A DNA stretch of 64,000 nucleotides. It comes from Tianweitania populi (GTDB lineage Bacteria > Pseudomonadota > Alphaproteobacteria > Rhizobiales > Rhizobiaceae). Under the pieces are notes generated by a model. The model did no database searches, was not told the origin of the DNA, and saw nothing but the letters and a program-made list of their open reading frames with translations. How positions within the stretch are numbered: the stretch's first letter is position 1; the number at the start of each line of letters is the position of its first letter. Shown here in pieces: positions 8,624 to 17,400 of the stretch. The position numbers and the translations under genes were made by a program. Location of the stretch: assembly GCF_014652875.1 (NCBI RefSeq), contig NZ_BMZQ01000001.1, forward strand, positions 62,001-126,000, in the 5' to 3' direction.

Positions 8624-10191
8624 GGCCGGCTTTCCTGCCGTTTTGCTCGTGAGGACCCCGCCCAGATCGCGCCAAGGCCACCCGAAAGGATGCTGCCGCT
8701 TTGCTCCGGATCAGTGCCTGGGATGTCGACTCGCCTTTGAATGCCCCGCGTCTCCTTCCGCTGACGGGCACTGGCATTGATCCAGCGGGCCGTGGCCGCC
8801 ATGGCCAGGATTTCCCGTGCCCTGATGGGATCGATCCGGTGCTGCAGATCCAACGCGTCTTGCCAGACCGTGTCGAGCGCTGCTGCCGACGCGTTCAGCC
8901 GGTCGGCTGTGCGCCAGAAGCCCCGATCCAGCGGTAGTGTTTCAGCCTGGATGGCGATGACAACTTCGTTTGCGTCAGCCTGTGCTGAACCAACGGCTCG
9001 TAAGTCCGCACCGCCGGCACCACGTGAGATGCGCTTGGCCTGCATCAAGCCGATCTTCATCGCGAAATTGGCGGCATTGACGCCGGACCACCGCCCCGTT
9101 GCGACGGCCCAGGAAGAGTTCGGACCACCGCCACCGCTTGACGCGCCAGCCATCGCTTCACGAGAGGCCGCATCGCCAGCCGCAAAGAGGCCGGGGATTT
9201 CTGTTGCAGTATCGTCGCCGACGATGAGGCCGCCATTGCCGCGAACGGTGCCTTCATAAAGCAGGCCGACTTCGAAACGCTGCGTGAAAGGATCGATGCC
9301 TTGCCGATCGAAGGGCATGAAGACATTGGGTTGGCCCCGCATGCCCGATTGGACCCGAGGCGAGGCTTTATCAAGAACCGCAAAGACCCGCCCGTTCTTC
9401 AGTCCAGCTGCAACTGCATCCTGCCGATCGCCTTTGCCACCGATGATCGTGCCGGCTTCATCGGTGAAGGTCGCCCAATAATAGACGATGCCCTTGGTCA
9501 CCGAGCAATGAAGCGGTGCGATGCCGTATTGCCCGGTGAAATCCATACCAGAGAAGCTGGCTCCGGCTTCTGCAGCCATCAGGTAACCGTCGCCAGTGAG
9601 GTTGCGGGTGCCGAGCGCGCCGGACAGAAAGGCGCAGCCGCCCGACGCGATCACAACCGCGCCGGCTTTGACCTGCCAGCCTTCACCATCCACGCGCCGC
9701 ACGCCACGGGCACCACTCACGATGCCATCTGACGTCAGCAGCTCAAGCGCCGGACTCTGGTCGAGGATGGTGACGCCGTTCTTGATCAATCGCTGACGCA
9801 GAAAGCGCAGATAATCCACGCCGCGCATCGATCCGCGCCAAGGCGTGCCATCCTCGATGGTGGGAAAGCGATAACCCCAGTCGGCAAGCCGGTTAAGCTG
9901 GATGTAGGTTTCTTCCAGAACGCGGTCGACCACATCTGCGCGCACCAGGCCAAGGCCTTTCGCCTCGCGCTGGGCAATCGCCTTGTCGCGTGGAGCCCCT
10001 GGTGCCGCGTCGATGATCGAGGAATTACCGGCAGCCGTTGCTCCAGACGTACCGACATAGCCCTTCTCGGCGAGGATAACGGTGGCGCCTGCTTCGCGAG
10101 CACACAGGGCCGCCCAGCACCCGGCTGGTCCCCCGCCGATAACAAGAACGTCGGCTATCAGGTTCTGGCTGCTTTGGCTGGATGCGGTCAT
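8620..10191 (-). CDS. FAD-dependent oxidoreductase, fumarate reductase/AprA-like flavoprotein
   Basis: A 523-residue FAD_binding_2 flavoprotein. The N-terminal dinucleotide site is VLVIGGGPAGCWAALCAREA, then GTSGATAAGNSSI, and a C-terminal FAD contact LFAAGDAASREAMAGAS. I place the start at ATG 10191 because it forms an ATGA overlap with the permease stop at 10188-10190; a longer frame runs upstream inside the permease gene but looks like noise. It is followed directly by a 2[4Fe-4S] ferredoxin. The domain architecture resembles dissimilatory APS reductase alpha and fumarate reductase flavoproteins, but the transporter context points to an organosulfur or related solute. The reaction is unknown. 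Confidence 0.85.
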   Translation of the reverse strand: MTASSQSSQNLIADVLVIGGGPAGCWAALCAREAGATVILAEKGYVGTSGATAAGNSSIIDAAPGAPRDKAIAQREAKGLGLVRADVVDRVLEETYIQLNRLADWGYRFPTIEDGTPWRGSMRGVDYLRFLRQRLIKNGVTILDQSPALELLTSDGIVSGARGVRRVDGEGWQVKAGAVVIASGGCAFLSGALGTRNLTGDGYLMAAEAGASFSGMDFTGQYGIAPLHCSVTKGIVYYWATFTDEAGTIIGGKGDRQDAVAAGLKNGRVFAVLDKASPRVQSGMRGQPNVFMPFDRQGIDPFTQRFEVGLLYEGTVRGNGGLIVGDDTATEIPGLFAAGDAASREAMAGASSGGGGPNSSWAVATGRWSGVNAANFAMKIGLMQAKRISRGAGGADLRAVGSAQADANEVVIAIQAETLPLDRGFWRTADRLNASAAALDTVWQDALDLQHRIDPIRAREILAMAATARWINASARQRKETRGIQRRVDIPGTDPEQSGSILSGGLGAIWAGSSRAKRQESRP

Positions 10192-10961
10192 GTCGACGGT
10201 GCTCGCCATTTGAAGGCTCGTCGCGAGGCAAAAGCGAGAAGGCGGTTGAGAGCGAAGCCGACAAGGCCGATGGCGAGGATGCCGACGATCACACCGTCCA
10301 TCGAGCCGCGCATCCGGGATGCTGCGAGGATGATGCCGAGGCCGTCTCCTGCGGAGATGAAGTATTCCGCGCCGATCGTGGATAGCCAGGCGGTTGCGAC
10401 GGCCAGCTCCAGTCCTGCCAGGATCGAGGGGGCTGCGGCAGGCAGGATGATCCGGCGAATGGTCTGCCAGCGGGAAAGCTCCATTACCCGGCCAACTTCG
10501 AGGTAAGGCAGAGGCACGCCGCGGCAGCCGGCTTCGACATTGACGACGGTCGGGTAAAACGCACCGATCGCGATCAGGGCGATCATCGTCTGGCCGCCGA
10601 TGCCCAGCCATGCGGTCAGCAGCGGCATCCAGGCAAAGACAGCGATCTGCCGCAAGGCGTGGAAGGTCGGACTGATGACACGCCCAGCGGCTGAGGACAG
10701 GCCAATCAGCAGGCCGATCGCCAGACCTGAAGCCGCGCCGAGCGCGAAGCCGATCAGCAGGCGCAGCAGGGTGGCGGTTGTTCCGGCCAGCAAGGTGCCG
10801 TCATTGACGAACTGCGCGATCGCGGCGCCGATGCGGCTGAAGCTGACGAAAATATAGTTGTTGCCGAGCCCGTTCGCCGAAACGACCCACCAAGCCAACA
10901 GGATGGTCGCCGGCAGCACAAGACCGCGCAGGTCGAGGCGAGTGCGGGTGCGCATGCTCAT
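10188..10961 (-). CDS. ABC transporter permease, SsuC/TauC type (second)
   Basis: A 257-residue inner-membrane permease with about six hydrophobic segments. The cytoplasmic EAA-type loop is around YLEVGRVMELSRWQTIRRI, matching BPD_transp_1 family members of nitrate/sulfonate importers. The start ATG at 10961 overlaps the stop of the first permease (ATGA), preferred to the ATG at 10982 further inside the neighbour. It probably forms a heterodimer with the product of 10958-11803. The downstream gene begins inside its stop codon. Confidence 0.88.
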   Translation of the reverse strand: MSMRTRTRLDLRGLVLPATILLAWWVVSANGLGNNYIFVSFSRIGAAIAQFVNDGTLLAGTTATLLRLLIGFALGAASGLAIGLLIGLSSAAGRVISPTFHALRQIAVFAWMPLLTAWLGIGGQTMIALIAIGAFYPTVVNVEAGCRGVPLPYLEVGRVMELSRWQTIRRIILPAAAPSILAGLELAVATAWLSTIGAEYFISAGDGLGIILAASRMRGSMDGVIVGILAIGLVGFALNRLLAFASRRAFKWRAPST

Positions 10962-11803
10962 CCGGCCGACCGTGCTTGCCAAAGTGTGAGATGCTTCTCA
11001 GCACGCAACATCAGTCGGTCGAGCGTCCAGCCGATTAGGCCGACAAGGATCATCGTGACGATGACGACGTCGAGATAAAACAGCTTGCGGCCCCAATTCA
11101 TGAGGTAGCCTATGCCCGACGAGGAGGCGATCAGTTCCACCACCACAAGCGCCTGCCATCCTTTGGATAGAGCGAGGCGGAAGCCGGCGAACAAGGAAGG
11201 AAGAATGGCCGGAATGATGACCTTGCGCAGGGTCTGGCCGCGAGGCAGTTCAAGGACCCGGGCGACTTCCAGGTAGCGTTGCGGCAGCGCGCGGGTGCCC
11301 TCGTAGCTTGTGACAAGCAGCGGGAAGAAACAGGTCTTCGCGATCATCGCGAATTTCAGCGACTCGCCGACACCCAGGATCAACATCAGGAATGGCAACC
11401 AGCCAAGTGTCGGCACCAGCCAGATCATTCGGATCGTCGGCCCCACATAGGCCTCGAAGCTCTCGGAGCGCGCCATCATCACGCCGCATGCCAGACCGAG
11501 ACTACCGCCAATCGCCAGGCCGACAAGCACGCGCATGAAGCTGATGCCGACTTCGGCAAAGATCTGCCCCGATCCGAACAGCTCTGTTGCAGACTGGAGC
11601 ACAAGCGCCGGTGCTGGAAGGATCAGCGGCGAAACCCATGCGTAAGCAGCAGCGGCTTGCCAAAGCGCAAGGATGAAAAGCGGCAGGATAAGTGCTGCCG
11701 CCCAATTGACGCCTGCTAAGCCGACTGCTTTCCCACGCATGCGAAAGCGCGACCTCAGGGAATGAGGCAGCGCGGCAGTCTCGCGGAGGCTCTCGATAGT
11801 CAT
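10958..11803 (-). CDS. ABC transporter permease, SsuC/TauC type (first)
   Basis: A 281-residue membrane permease of the same family as its downstream neighbour. A basic cytoplasmic N-terminus is followed by a hydrophobic segment (LILPLFILALWQAAAAYAW) and an EAA-type loop containing RYLEVARVLELPRGQTLRKV. It lies 52 bases after the substrate-binding protein gene. Having two different permease genes in one operon suggests a heterodimeric channel, whereas typical SsuABC systems use a homodimer. Confidence 0.88.
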   Translation of the reverse strand: MTIESLRETAALPHSLRSRFRMRGKAVGLAGVNWAAALILPLFILALWQAAAAYAWVSPLILPAPALVLQSATELFGSGQIFAEVGISFMRVLVGLAIGGSLGLACGVMMARSESFEAYVGPTIRMIWLVPTLGWLPFLMLILGVGESLKFAMIAKTCFFPLLVTSYEGTRALPQRYLEVARVLELPRGQTLRKVIIPAILPSLFAGFRLALSKGWQALVVVELIASSSGIGYLMNWGRKLFYLDVVIVTMILVGLIGWTLDRLMLRAEKHLTLWQARSAG

Positions 11804-11855
11804 ACGGCGTCCCGATCAGGCAATGCTTGGAAGGCGCAGCCCGGTCCTTGAATGC

Positions 11856-12935
11856 TCAGGCAGAAACGCTGCCGTCAGCCTTGCGGTTTGGCCAGGTCTT
11901 CTGAAGACCAAGCTCCGCAATGCCCTTGTCGATGAAGCTGCGATCGACCCAGCTCTTCAGGTCGACATCGCTGCGGATCAGCTTGTTCTCGTTTGCAAAG
12001 TCGATGCCGCCCTGGAACTGCGACAGGAAATAGTCGTCGATGACGGGTGTCAGTTCTTCGCCTAGGGCGACGCCGGCCAGATCCTTCTCCAGCGCGGCAC
12101 GGTTCTCGCCGGCCTTCTCGTAAAGGGACAAGACGGCCGCGAAATTCTCCGGCTGTGCCGCGAACTGCGCGGCCTTGAGATAGGCGTTGACGACGCGCTG
12201 CGTTGTTTCCGGATATTTGGCAGCGAAATCTTCGGTGACGGAGAAGCCACCGAAGTTGTTTGCAGGGCTGATCTGGCCCTTCGACGTATAGATCAGCTTG
12301 GCATTGCCGTCCTCGGCAAGCTTCAGGAAGCCGGCACCACCCCAGCCGATGTCCACAGCACCCGATGCGATCGCGCCGATCTCGTCACCACCTTCAAGAT
12401 CGAAAAGCTCGACGTCGGACTCTTTCAAGCCGTGCTGCTCAAGCACCCGGATGAAAGCGAGGTGCGGTGCCGTTCCCCGGCCGATCGCGGCGCGGAGACC
12501 TTTGAGGTCAGCGACCGTCTTGACGTCCAACCCGTTGCGAACCACGAGATAAGAATGACCGATGCCGACCGAGGCAAGCAGCTTGGTCGGCAGGCCACGT
12601 GACTTGCCGGTGATGTGCGGGAAGCCGCCATAGCGCGCAAAGTCGACCTGACCATTGGCAATGGCTTCGTTGATGGCCGGGCCGCTGCCGGCAGGATAGG
12701 TGAAGGTGAGTTCGACATCGTCTTTCTCGAACTCCTTGGCCAAAAACCCGCCGGAATGGGCAATTCCAAGAATGCCGGTGGTGAAGGGTTGGCCATAATC
12801 CGCCGGATTGCCGAAGAATCGGATTTGCTTGGGCAAAGTCTCGGCTGCGGAAGCACGGCGCCCGGTCGCAGCAACGGCGATGCCTGCGGCTCCGACCTGA
12901 AGAAAACGCCGGCGATTAAAGGAAACTAGGGTCAC
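11856..12935 (-). CDS. ABC transporter substrate-binding protein, SsuA/TauA/NMT1 type
   Basis: A 359-residue periplasmic protein. The N-terminus has a twin-arginine-like signal (FNRRRFLQVGAAGIAVAATG) ending near ASA-AE. The mature part has the SsuA/NMT1 pattern: FAKYGG-like VDFARYGGFPHI, LKGLRAAIGRGTAPH, and a hinge with GGDEIGAIASGAVDIGWGG. It is the first gene of the minus-strand transport and oxidoreductase operon. The upstream region has an inverted repeat at 12954-12974 that may be a control site. The bound ligand cannot be read from the sequence. Confidence 0.88.
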   Translation of the reverse strand: MTLVSFNRRRFLQVGAAGIAVAATGRRASAAETLPKQIRFFGNPADYGQPFTTGILGIAHSGGFLAKEFEKDDVELTFTYPAGSGPAINEAIANGQVDFARYGGFPHITGKSRGLPTKLLASVGIGHSYLVVRNGLDVKTVADLKGLRAAIGRGTAPHLAFIRVLEQHGLKESDVELFDLEGGDEIGAIASGAVDIGWGGAGFLKLAEDGNAKLIYTSKGQISPANNFGGFSVTEDFAAKYPETTQRVVNAYLKAAQFAAQPENFAAVLSLYEKAGENRAALEKDLAGVALGEELTPVIDDYFLSQFQGGIDFANENKLIRSDVDLKSWVDRSFIDKGIAELGLQKTWPNRKADGSVSA

Positions 12936-12953
12936 AAATGCACTCCGCGGATT

Positions 12954-12974
12954 TGTCTATGAGATTAGTAGACA
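12954..12974. promoter_or_regulatory. Inverted repeat upstream of the ABC/flavoprotein operon
   Basis: TGTCTA, nine bases, TAGACA: a 6+6 inverted repeat lying 19 bases before the start codon of the substrate-binding protein gene. It could be an operator or promoter element; no regulator gene is adjacent. The remaining stretch 12975-13225 shows no gene. Confidence 0.35.
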
Positions 12975-13225
12975 TTCAATCGAAGCGCTTCGTCAACGCC
13001 GCTCCCCATAGCGGACAGAGTGGTCGAAAACGAACAATCCCTGGATAGTCGAGGGCGCGAAAAACTTGTTCTGCTGCTGGCGGAGGGTAGAAAATACACT
13101 TGGCCGCCAGGCGTGCATGAGAGGAGGAATAATTTTCCTCTCCTACATGATACTTCGATGTTTGTAGAACTGCGGGTAAAAACAGGAGAGATTAGGAAGG
13201 GGCGCGAACTTTGCTCGCTGGAGGC

Positions 13226-13975
13226 CTAGAAGAGGCTGGTCTGATCGGGCTGGCTCTGCGCCGGTCCGGTGAACTCGCCGCGGCGGGTAAGCTCGGTTTG
13301 GGCGGTGAAACGGATGTCCGTGTCGCGATCCCTAGCGAAGGCTTGCAGCACATCCGAGGAGAGCCGGTTCCAGGACTTTCCACGCTCGGGTCCAGCGGGC
13401 ACGCGCGGCAGCAGACCAGGTTCCCTGCTCCAGGCGATGAGCTGCTCGGCGGATGCCTCGTTCAGCATATCGCGCAGATGGTGCGCGGTAACATAGGCGT
13501 CCGGCATGGCTCGATGGGCTGGCAGGCCGATTTCACGAACAAGCCCTTCGGGCATGCGCTGGTAACGCAGCATCTGGTTGGAAAAGCGAGGAAGATGCGG
13601 CCATAAACGCAGCGCGCATTTCCAGGTGCAGATCCAGTCGGCGTTCCCGGTGAACCTCGGCGTGCAATAGCGCTGCTCGAAGGCAGCGCGATGGGCAGCA
13701 AGGGCAAGGACACCCTTCTCGGGCCGCAGAACGCTGGATGCGATGGTCTTCCAGAACGGCGCATCGGCGACATCGGCATCGATGATGTGGTGAACAGCCA
13801 TGGTGTCAGGCAGGATCGGACGACCCGGATTAACCAGCAGCGCGCCACGCTCCTCATTGACATGCCAGCGCCCATCGCTGCCCTGTGCAACATCCTGCCA
13901 GCCGATCTCGCAGACATGATGCGGACCGTTTCCGGCGGTCTCGAGATCAATCACGCGAATGGGTGGCAAAGGCAT
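13226..13975 (-). CDS. DnaQ-like 3'-5' exonuclease (exonuclease X type)
   Basis: A 249-residue DEDDh-type exonuclease. ExoI motif VIDLETAG is at residues 9-16; a later aspartate-containing segment and the ExoIII motif HRAMPDAYVTAHHL (about residues 152-165) supply the remaining metal ligands and the catalytic histidine. The C-terminal third contains LSSDVLQAFARDRDTDIRFTA and ends in TSLF. It stands alone between two unrelated operons. Expected activity is degradation of single-stranded DNA ends in repair or proofreading; the real substrate is unknown. Confidence 0.85.
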   Translation of the reverse strand: MPLPPIRVIDLETAGNGPHHVCEIGWQDVAQGSDGRWHVNEERGALLVNPGRPILPDTMAVHHIIDADVADAPFWKTIASSVLRPEKGVLALAAHRAAFEQRYCTPRFTGNADWICTWKCALRLWPHLPRFSNQMLRYQRMPEGLVREIGLPAHRAMPDAYVTAHHLRDMLNEASAEQLIAWSREPGLLPRVPAGPERGKSWNRLSSDVLQAFARDRDTDIRFTAQTELTRRGEFTGPAQSQPDQTSLF

Positions 13976-14267
13976 CAGCCTAAGCTAGGCAGCCTTCGTA
14001 AGATCACAACGCGATCAAGCATAAATTGTCAGCGCTTTGCGTGAGCGGTGTCAGGTCTGGACGGATCCAGAACATTCGCGATCTCTGCGCATACCGCACG
14101 AACTTAGATCGCGGCAGTGTTTGCCACGTGGCCGGGCACATCGGCGATACGCCCAGCATCTTCACCGTTCCTGCTTTGCGTCAACAAGAGCAGCCAAGTC
14201 GCAACTTATCAACGGGAGGGTGCGTAGGATGTGCTCATTGAGCATCCCGGCATGAGTTGCCAAATGC
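13976..14267. other. Intergenic stretch, nothing recognised
   Basis: These 292 bases between two minus-strand genes carry only short reading frames with unnatural translations. I see no hairpin terminator with a T-run, no repeat and no RNA gene. It presumably holds the promoter of the exonuclease gene at its left end and the 3' end of the FadR-type regulator at its right. Confidence 0.4.
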
Positions 14268-15011
14268 TCACTTGGCTTGAATGTCGTTGGCGCCATCCTG
14301 CGTGCCGTTGAAGCCGCGATAGCGGCGGTGGCTGCGGGTCAAATGCGCCTGCATGGCCTTCCTGGCGCCTTCGACGTCGCCGGAGCTGATCGCATCGCAG
14401 ATCGCGCGGTGCTCCACCACTGTGTTGTGAATGTAGTCACGCGTGATGAGTGATGGATGCAGATTGCGCGAAAAGGTCTGCTGCGGCATGATTTTTCGGC
14501 TCATGACACTGAAAAATTCGGTGAAAGCGGAATTGTTGGTCGCTTCTGCGATCGAACGGTGGAAGGCGAAGTCATGGTCGTCGAGACCCTCTTCCTCCTC
14601 GACGGCTGCTTCGAACTGCTTCAGGGCATCCCACATATTCGCTTCCTGAGCCCAGGACCGACGCTGAGCTGCGAGCCCGGCCGCATGCACTTCAAAGGCC
14701 ATGCGCAACTCCAGTAGATCCAGAAAGGGGAGCGACAAGCGAGCCAGAGGATCCAGCACCGAGGCGTGTGGTTCGGCAGCGGCAGCCTTGCTGTGGTCGC
14801 GAATGAAGATGCCAACGCCGTGGCGGGCATCCAGAACACCTTCGGAGCGAAGCGAAGCAACGGCCTCGCGGATGACCGTACGGCTGACACCCAGCTGGTC
14901 GCCCAGTTCGGCTAGCGTCGGCAGTTTATCTCCGGTCTGCAGTGTCCCATCGCTGATCAGGGCTTTGAGACTGTCGATCGTGCGTGAGGTCAGAGATTTC
15001 AATCTGTTCAT
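14268..15011 (-). CDS. FadR-subfamily GntR transcriptional regulator
   Basis: A 247-residue regulator. The N-terminal winged helix has LPTLAELGDQLGVSRTVIRE followed by AVASLRSEGVLDARHGVGIF. The all-helical FCD effector domain has FEVHAAGLAAQRR and DHDFAFHRSIAEATNN, with histidines that usually bind a metal and a carboxylate ligand. It is transcribed away from the ridA-transporter-hyuAB operon across a 416-base region, and probably controls that operon. GATAATATCA occurs twice in this region and could be its operator (inference). Confidence 0.88.
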   Translation of the reverse strand: MNRLKSLTSRTIDSLKALISDGTLQTGDKLPTLAELGDQLGVSRTVIREAVASLRSEGVLDARHGVGIFIRDHSKAAAAEPHASVLDPLARLSLPFLDLLELRMAFEVHAAGLAAQRRSWAQEANMWDALKQFEAAVEEEEGLDDHDFAFHRSIAEATNNSAFTEFFSVMSRKIMPQQTFSRNLHPSLITRDYIHNTVVEHRAICDAISSGDVEGARKAMQAHLTRSHRRYRGFNGTQDGANDIQAK

Positions 15012-15427
15012 CCGGCGGTGACGCTCATTGATCGCTTGATATCGCTCACTGATCGGCTGCGCAAGATAGCATCACTGCGGAAGAGATAATATCATTAAGG
15101 TGCCACGGGTGAACGCTCTTAATGTGTGCGCACATCATCCCCCTCTGCCGTATCTGCAGGCGTTCTTTCTTATCCCCTGTGCAGGAAAAAACCTCTGGAA
15201 AGTTCGCACCCCCTTCCACTTTACACAAGCTGAAACGGAAAAGAAATGTTTGATAGCAATAGGATAAGAAAGTTTTGTTGAGCCGTATGGTGCGAGCAAC
15301 TCTCGTACAGATCAGCCTTGACAACTCGTATTATATCCGCAAATTTACCGTCATAAGAAAGGCAAGTGATAATATCACATTGATCTCCAAGCATGCTTGG
15401 AGACTGAGCCTACAAAGGGAACATGCA
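15012..15427. promoter_or_regulatory. Divergent control region between FadR-type regulator and ridA operon
   Basis: AT-rich compared with its surroundings. It contains GATAATATCA at 15085-15094 and again inside GTGATAATATCAC at 15366-15378, and a perfect 20-base palindrome at 15384-15403. The two copies of GATAATATCA lie near the regulator gene and near the operon start respectively, the arrangement expected of a repressor acting on both promoters. No supported gene is present. Confidence 0.55.
15384..15403. promoter_or_regulatory. Perfect 20-base palindrome upstream of ridA
   Basis: TCTCCAAGCATGCTTGGAGA reads the same on both strands. It ends 24 bases before the ridA start codon and just downstream of GTGATAATATCAC. 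As DNA it could be a dimeric regulator site. In RNA it could form a leader hairpin, though without a loop the centre would have to open. No T-run follows, so a terminator is unlikely. Confidence 0.6.
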
Positions 15428-15895
15428 ATGGGACTTGTCTCATCCAGGATGGCGGAGCTTGGTCTGAGCCTGCCTGAAATCACCTTGCCGAGCGGGACCT
15501 ATGTGCCGTTCAGATTGAGCGGGCAGACGCTTTACATATCAGGACAAGTTCCTCGCATCGATGGTGTGGACGCTTATCTCGGGGTGGTCGGTCAGGATAT
15601 GGATGTTGCTGAAGCCTACCAGGCTGCCAGAGTTTGCGCGCTCAATCTGCTTGCAAGAGCCGCTTCTGCCTTGGATGGCGATCTCGATCGTATTGCGGCG
15701 GTCTTGCAACTGCGTGGTTTCGTCAATGCCATCCCCGCCTTCAAGGATCATCCAGCGGTTATCGATGGTGCTTCCGATCTTCTGGTTGAAGTGCTCGGAG
15801 AGAAGGGAAGGCATGCGCGTACCGCCCTTGGAGCGGGCTCCTTGCCACGCGGTTTCGCGGTCGAGGTCGATGCCATTTTTGAGGTTCAGCCCTAA
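15428..15895 (+). CDS. RidA/YjgF/UK114 family protein
   Basis: A 155-residue member of the RidA superfamily, of the longer (about 150-residue) subgroup. Recognisable parts are LYISGQVPRIDGV, the helix AARVCALNLLARAASALDGD, and the end motif HARTALGAGSLPRGFAVEVD, which includes the arginine that binds enamine/imine intermediates in active members. The ATG at 15428 has AAAGGGA a few bases upstream. It is the first gene of an operon with an amino-acid transporter, HyuAB and an aminotransferase, so it probably clears a reactive imine or hydrolyses a cyclic intermediate made in that pathway (inference). Confidence 0.85.
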   Translation: MGLVSSRMAELGLSLPEITLPSGTYVPFRLSGQTLYISGQVPRIDGVDAYLGVVGQDMDVAEAYQAARVCALNLLARAASALDGDLDRIAAVLQLRGFVNAIPAFKDHPAVIDGASDLLVEVLGEKGRHARTALGAGSLPRGFAVEVDAIFEVQP

Positions 15896-15938
15896 AGGGC
15901 CGAGCCGTTTCAGCTGATTTCTACGAAGCGAGAGATAG

Positions 15939-16679
15939 ATGTCTGAAAACGCCATCCAGATGAGCGCCGTCAACAAGTGGTACGGTCCGCTCCATGTTCT
16001 CAAGAACATCGATCTGAGCGTCAATCGAGGCGAGCACATCGTGTTGTGCGGCCCGTCCGGCTCGGGCAAGTCGACGCTCATCCGCTGCATCAACCACCTT
16101 GAGGAAATCCAGGAAGGTACGATCGACGTCAACGGGACGCGTCTCGGACATACAGGTGCGAATGTCGATCATATTCGCCGCGATGTCGGCATGGTGTTCC
16201 AGCAGTTCAACCTGTTCCCCCATATGACGGTGCTGGAGAACTGCATGCTGGCGCCGCGCCGCGTACACAAGGCGTCCAGCGCGCAGGCCAAGGAAAAGGC
16301 CATGCACTTCCTGGATCGGGTTCATATTGCGGAGCAGGCGAACAAGTATCCGGCACAGCTGTCCGGCGGCCAGCAGCAGCGCGTGGCCATCGCGCGCGCA
16401 CTTTGCATGGGCCCCAAGATCATGCTGTTCGATGAGCCGACATCCGCCCTTGATCCGGAAATGGTCAAGGAAGTGCTGGATACGATGATCTCGCTGGCCG
16501 ATGACGGCATCACCATGATCTGCGTGACGCATGAAATGGGCTTCGCCCGTGCGGTGGCGCATCGCGTGATCTTCATGGATCGCGGCGAGATCATCGAAAG
16601 CGCGCCGCCCACCGAGTTTTTCGGAAATCCCAAGCACGAACGCGCCAAGGCCTTCCTCGGCCAGATCCTCAGTCACTGA
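15939..16679 (+). CDS. Polar amino-acid ABC transporter ATPase (GlnQ/HisP type)
   Basis: A 246-residue ATP-binding subunit with Walker [19 protein letters not shown], signature [16 protein letters not shown], Walker [15 protein letters not shown] and switch [13 protein letters not shown]. All features fit the PAAT family that imports polar amino acids or opines. It lies 43 bases after ridA and is followed by its two permeases and a binding protein. The solute is presumably an amino acid or hydantoin-like derivative given HyuAB downstream. Confidence 0.92.
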   Translation: MSENAIQMSAVNKWYGPLHVLKNIDLSVNRGEHIVLCGPSGSGKSTLIRCINHLEEIQEGTIDVNGTRLGHTGANVDHIRRDVGMVFQQFNLFPHMTVLENCMLAPRRVHKASSAQAKEKAMHFLDRVHIAEQANKYPAQLSGGQQQRVAIARALCMGPKIMLFDEPTSALDPEMVKEVLDTMISLADDGITMICVTHEMGFARAVAHRVIFMDRGEIIESAPPTEFFGNPKHERAKAFLGQILSH

Positions 16680-16721
16680 CGCGAAAGAGAGATCGTACGG
16701 GCACAAGAAAAGGCAGCGCGC

Positions 16722-17390
16722 ATGCAACACACATTCGATTTTGCCCCCGTTCTGGACGCTTGGCCGGCGCTGCTGCAAGGCGCACTCCAGACACTGAAGA
16801 TTTCCGGCATCTCGATGGCGCTGGGGCTGTGTCTCGGCATCATCTTCATGCTGATGCGCATGAGCCCTGTCAAAGCCGTCTCGGCGGTAGCGCTCGCCTA
16901 TATCGAGGTGATCCGCAACACGCCGTTCCTGGTGCAGGTCTTCTTCATCTTCTTCGGCATGCCGTCCCTGGGCATCACGCTGACGGCGGAACAGGCAGCC
17001 ATCCTGGCGATGACGCTCAACTGCGCAGCCTATTCGGCGGAGATTGTGCGTGGCGGCGTGGAGTCGATCCGAAAAGGACAGATCGAGGCGGGTCGTGCGC
17101 TTGGGCTCCATACGTTCGATGTCTACCGCTACATCATCTTCCGGCCGGCCATCCGCGCGGTTTATCCCGCTTTGTGCAGCCAGTTCATTCTGATGATGCT
17201 GAACTCCAGCCTGGTGGCCTCGGTCTCGGCGGAAGAGCTGACCTATGTCGGCCAGAGCATCGATGCGGAAACATTCCGCAGCTTCGAGGTCTATTTCGTC
17301 CTCGGCGTCATCTATCTCGCTTTGTCGCAGTTCTTCTCCATCGTTCTGCAGCTCATCGGCAAAGCCTACTTCTCTTATCCGACAAAGTGA
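16722..17390 (+). CDS. Polar amino-acid ABC transporter permease (HisM/GlnP type)
   Basis: A 222-residue membrane protein of the HisMQ/GlnP group. Hydrophobic segments begin at about residue 24, with the motif YIEVIRNTPFLVQVFFIFFG typical of this family and the EAA-like loop EAGRALGLHTFDVYRYIIF. It is paired with a second permease starting 10 bases after its stop, implying a heterodimeric channel. Confidence 0.9.
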   Translation: MQHTFDFAPVLDAWPALLQGALQTLKISGISMALGLCLGIIFMLMRMSPVKAVSAVALAYIEVIRNTPFLVQVFFIFFGMPSLGITLTAEQAAILAMTLNCAAYSAEIVRGGVESIRKGQIEAGRALGLHTFDVYRYIIFRPAIRAVYPALCSQFILMMLNSSLVASVSAEELTYVGQSIDAETFRSFEVYFVLGVIYLALSQFFSIVLQLIGKAYFSYPTK

Positions 17391-17400
17391 GTTCGAGCCG

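Noticed and set aside
8291-10191. Assignment as true dissimilatory APS reductase AprBA
   Set aside because: Only the general flavoprotein plus ferredoxin layout agrees; no sulfate-reduction or sulfur-oxidation genes are nearby and I cannot confirm AprA-specific residues.
8620-10611. A longer 663-residue start for the flavoprotein
   Set aside because: The extra 140 residues lie inside the permease gene and are Arg-rich noise; the ATGA start at 10191 fits the family.
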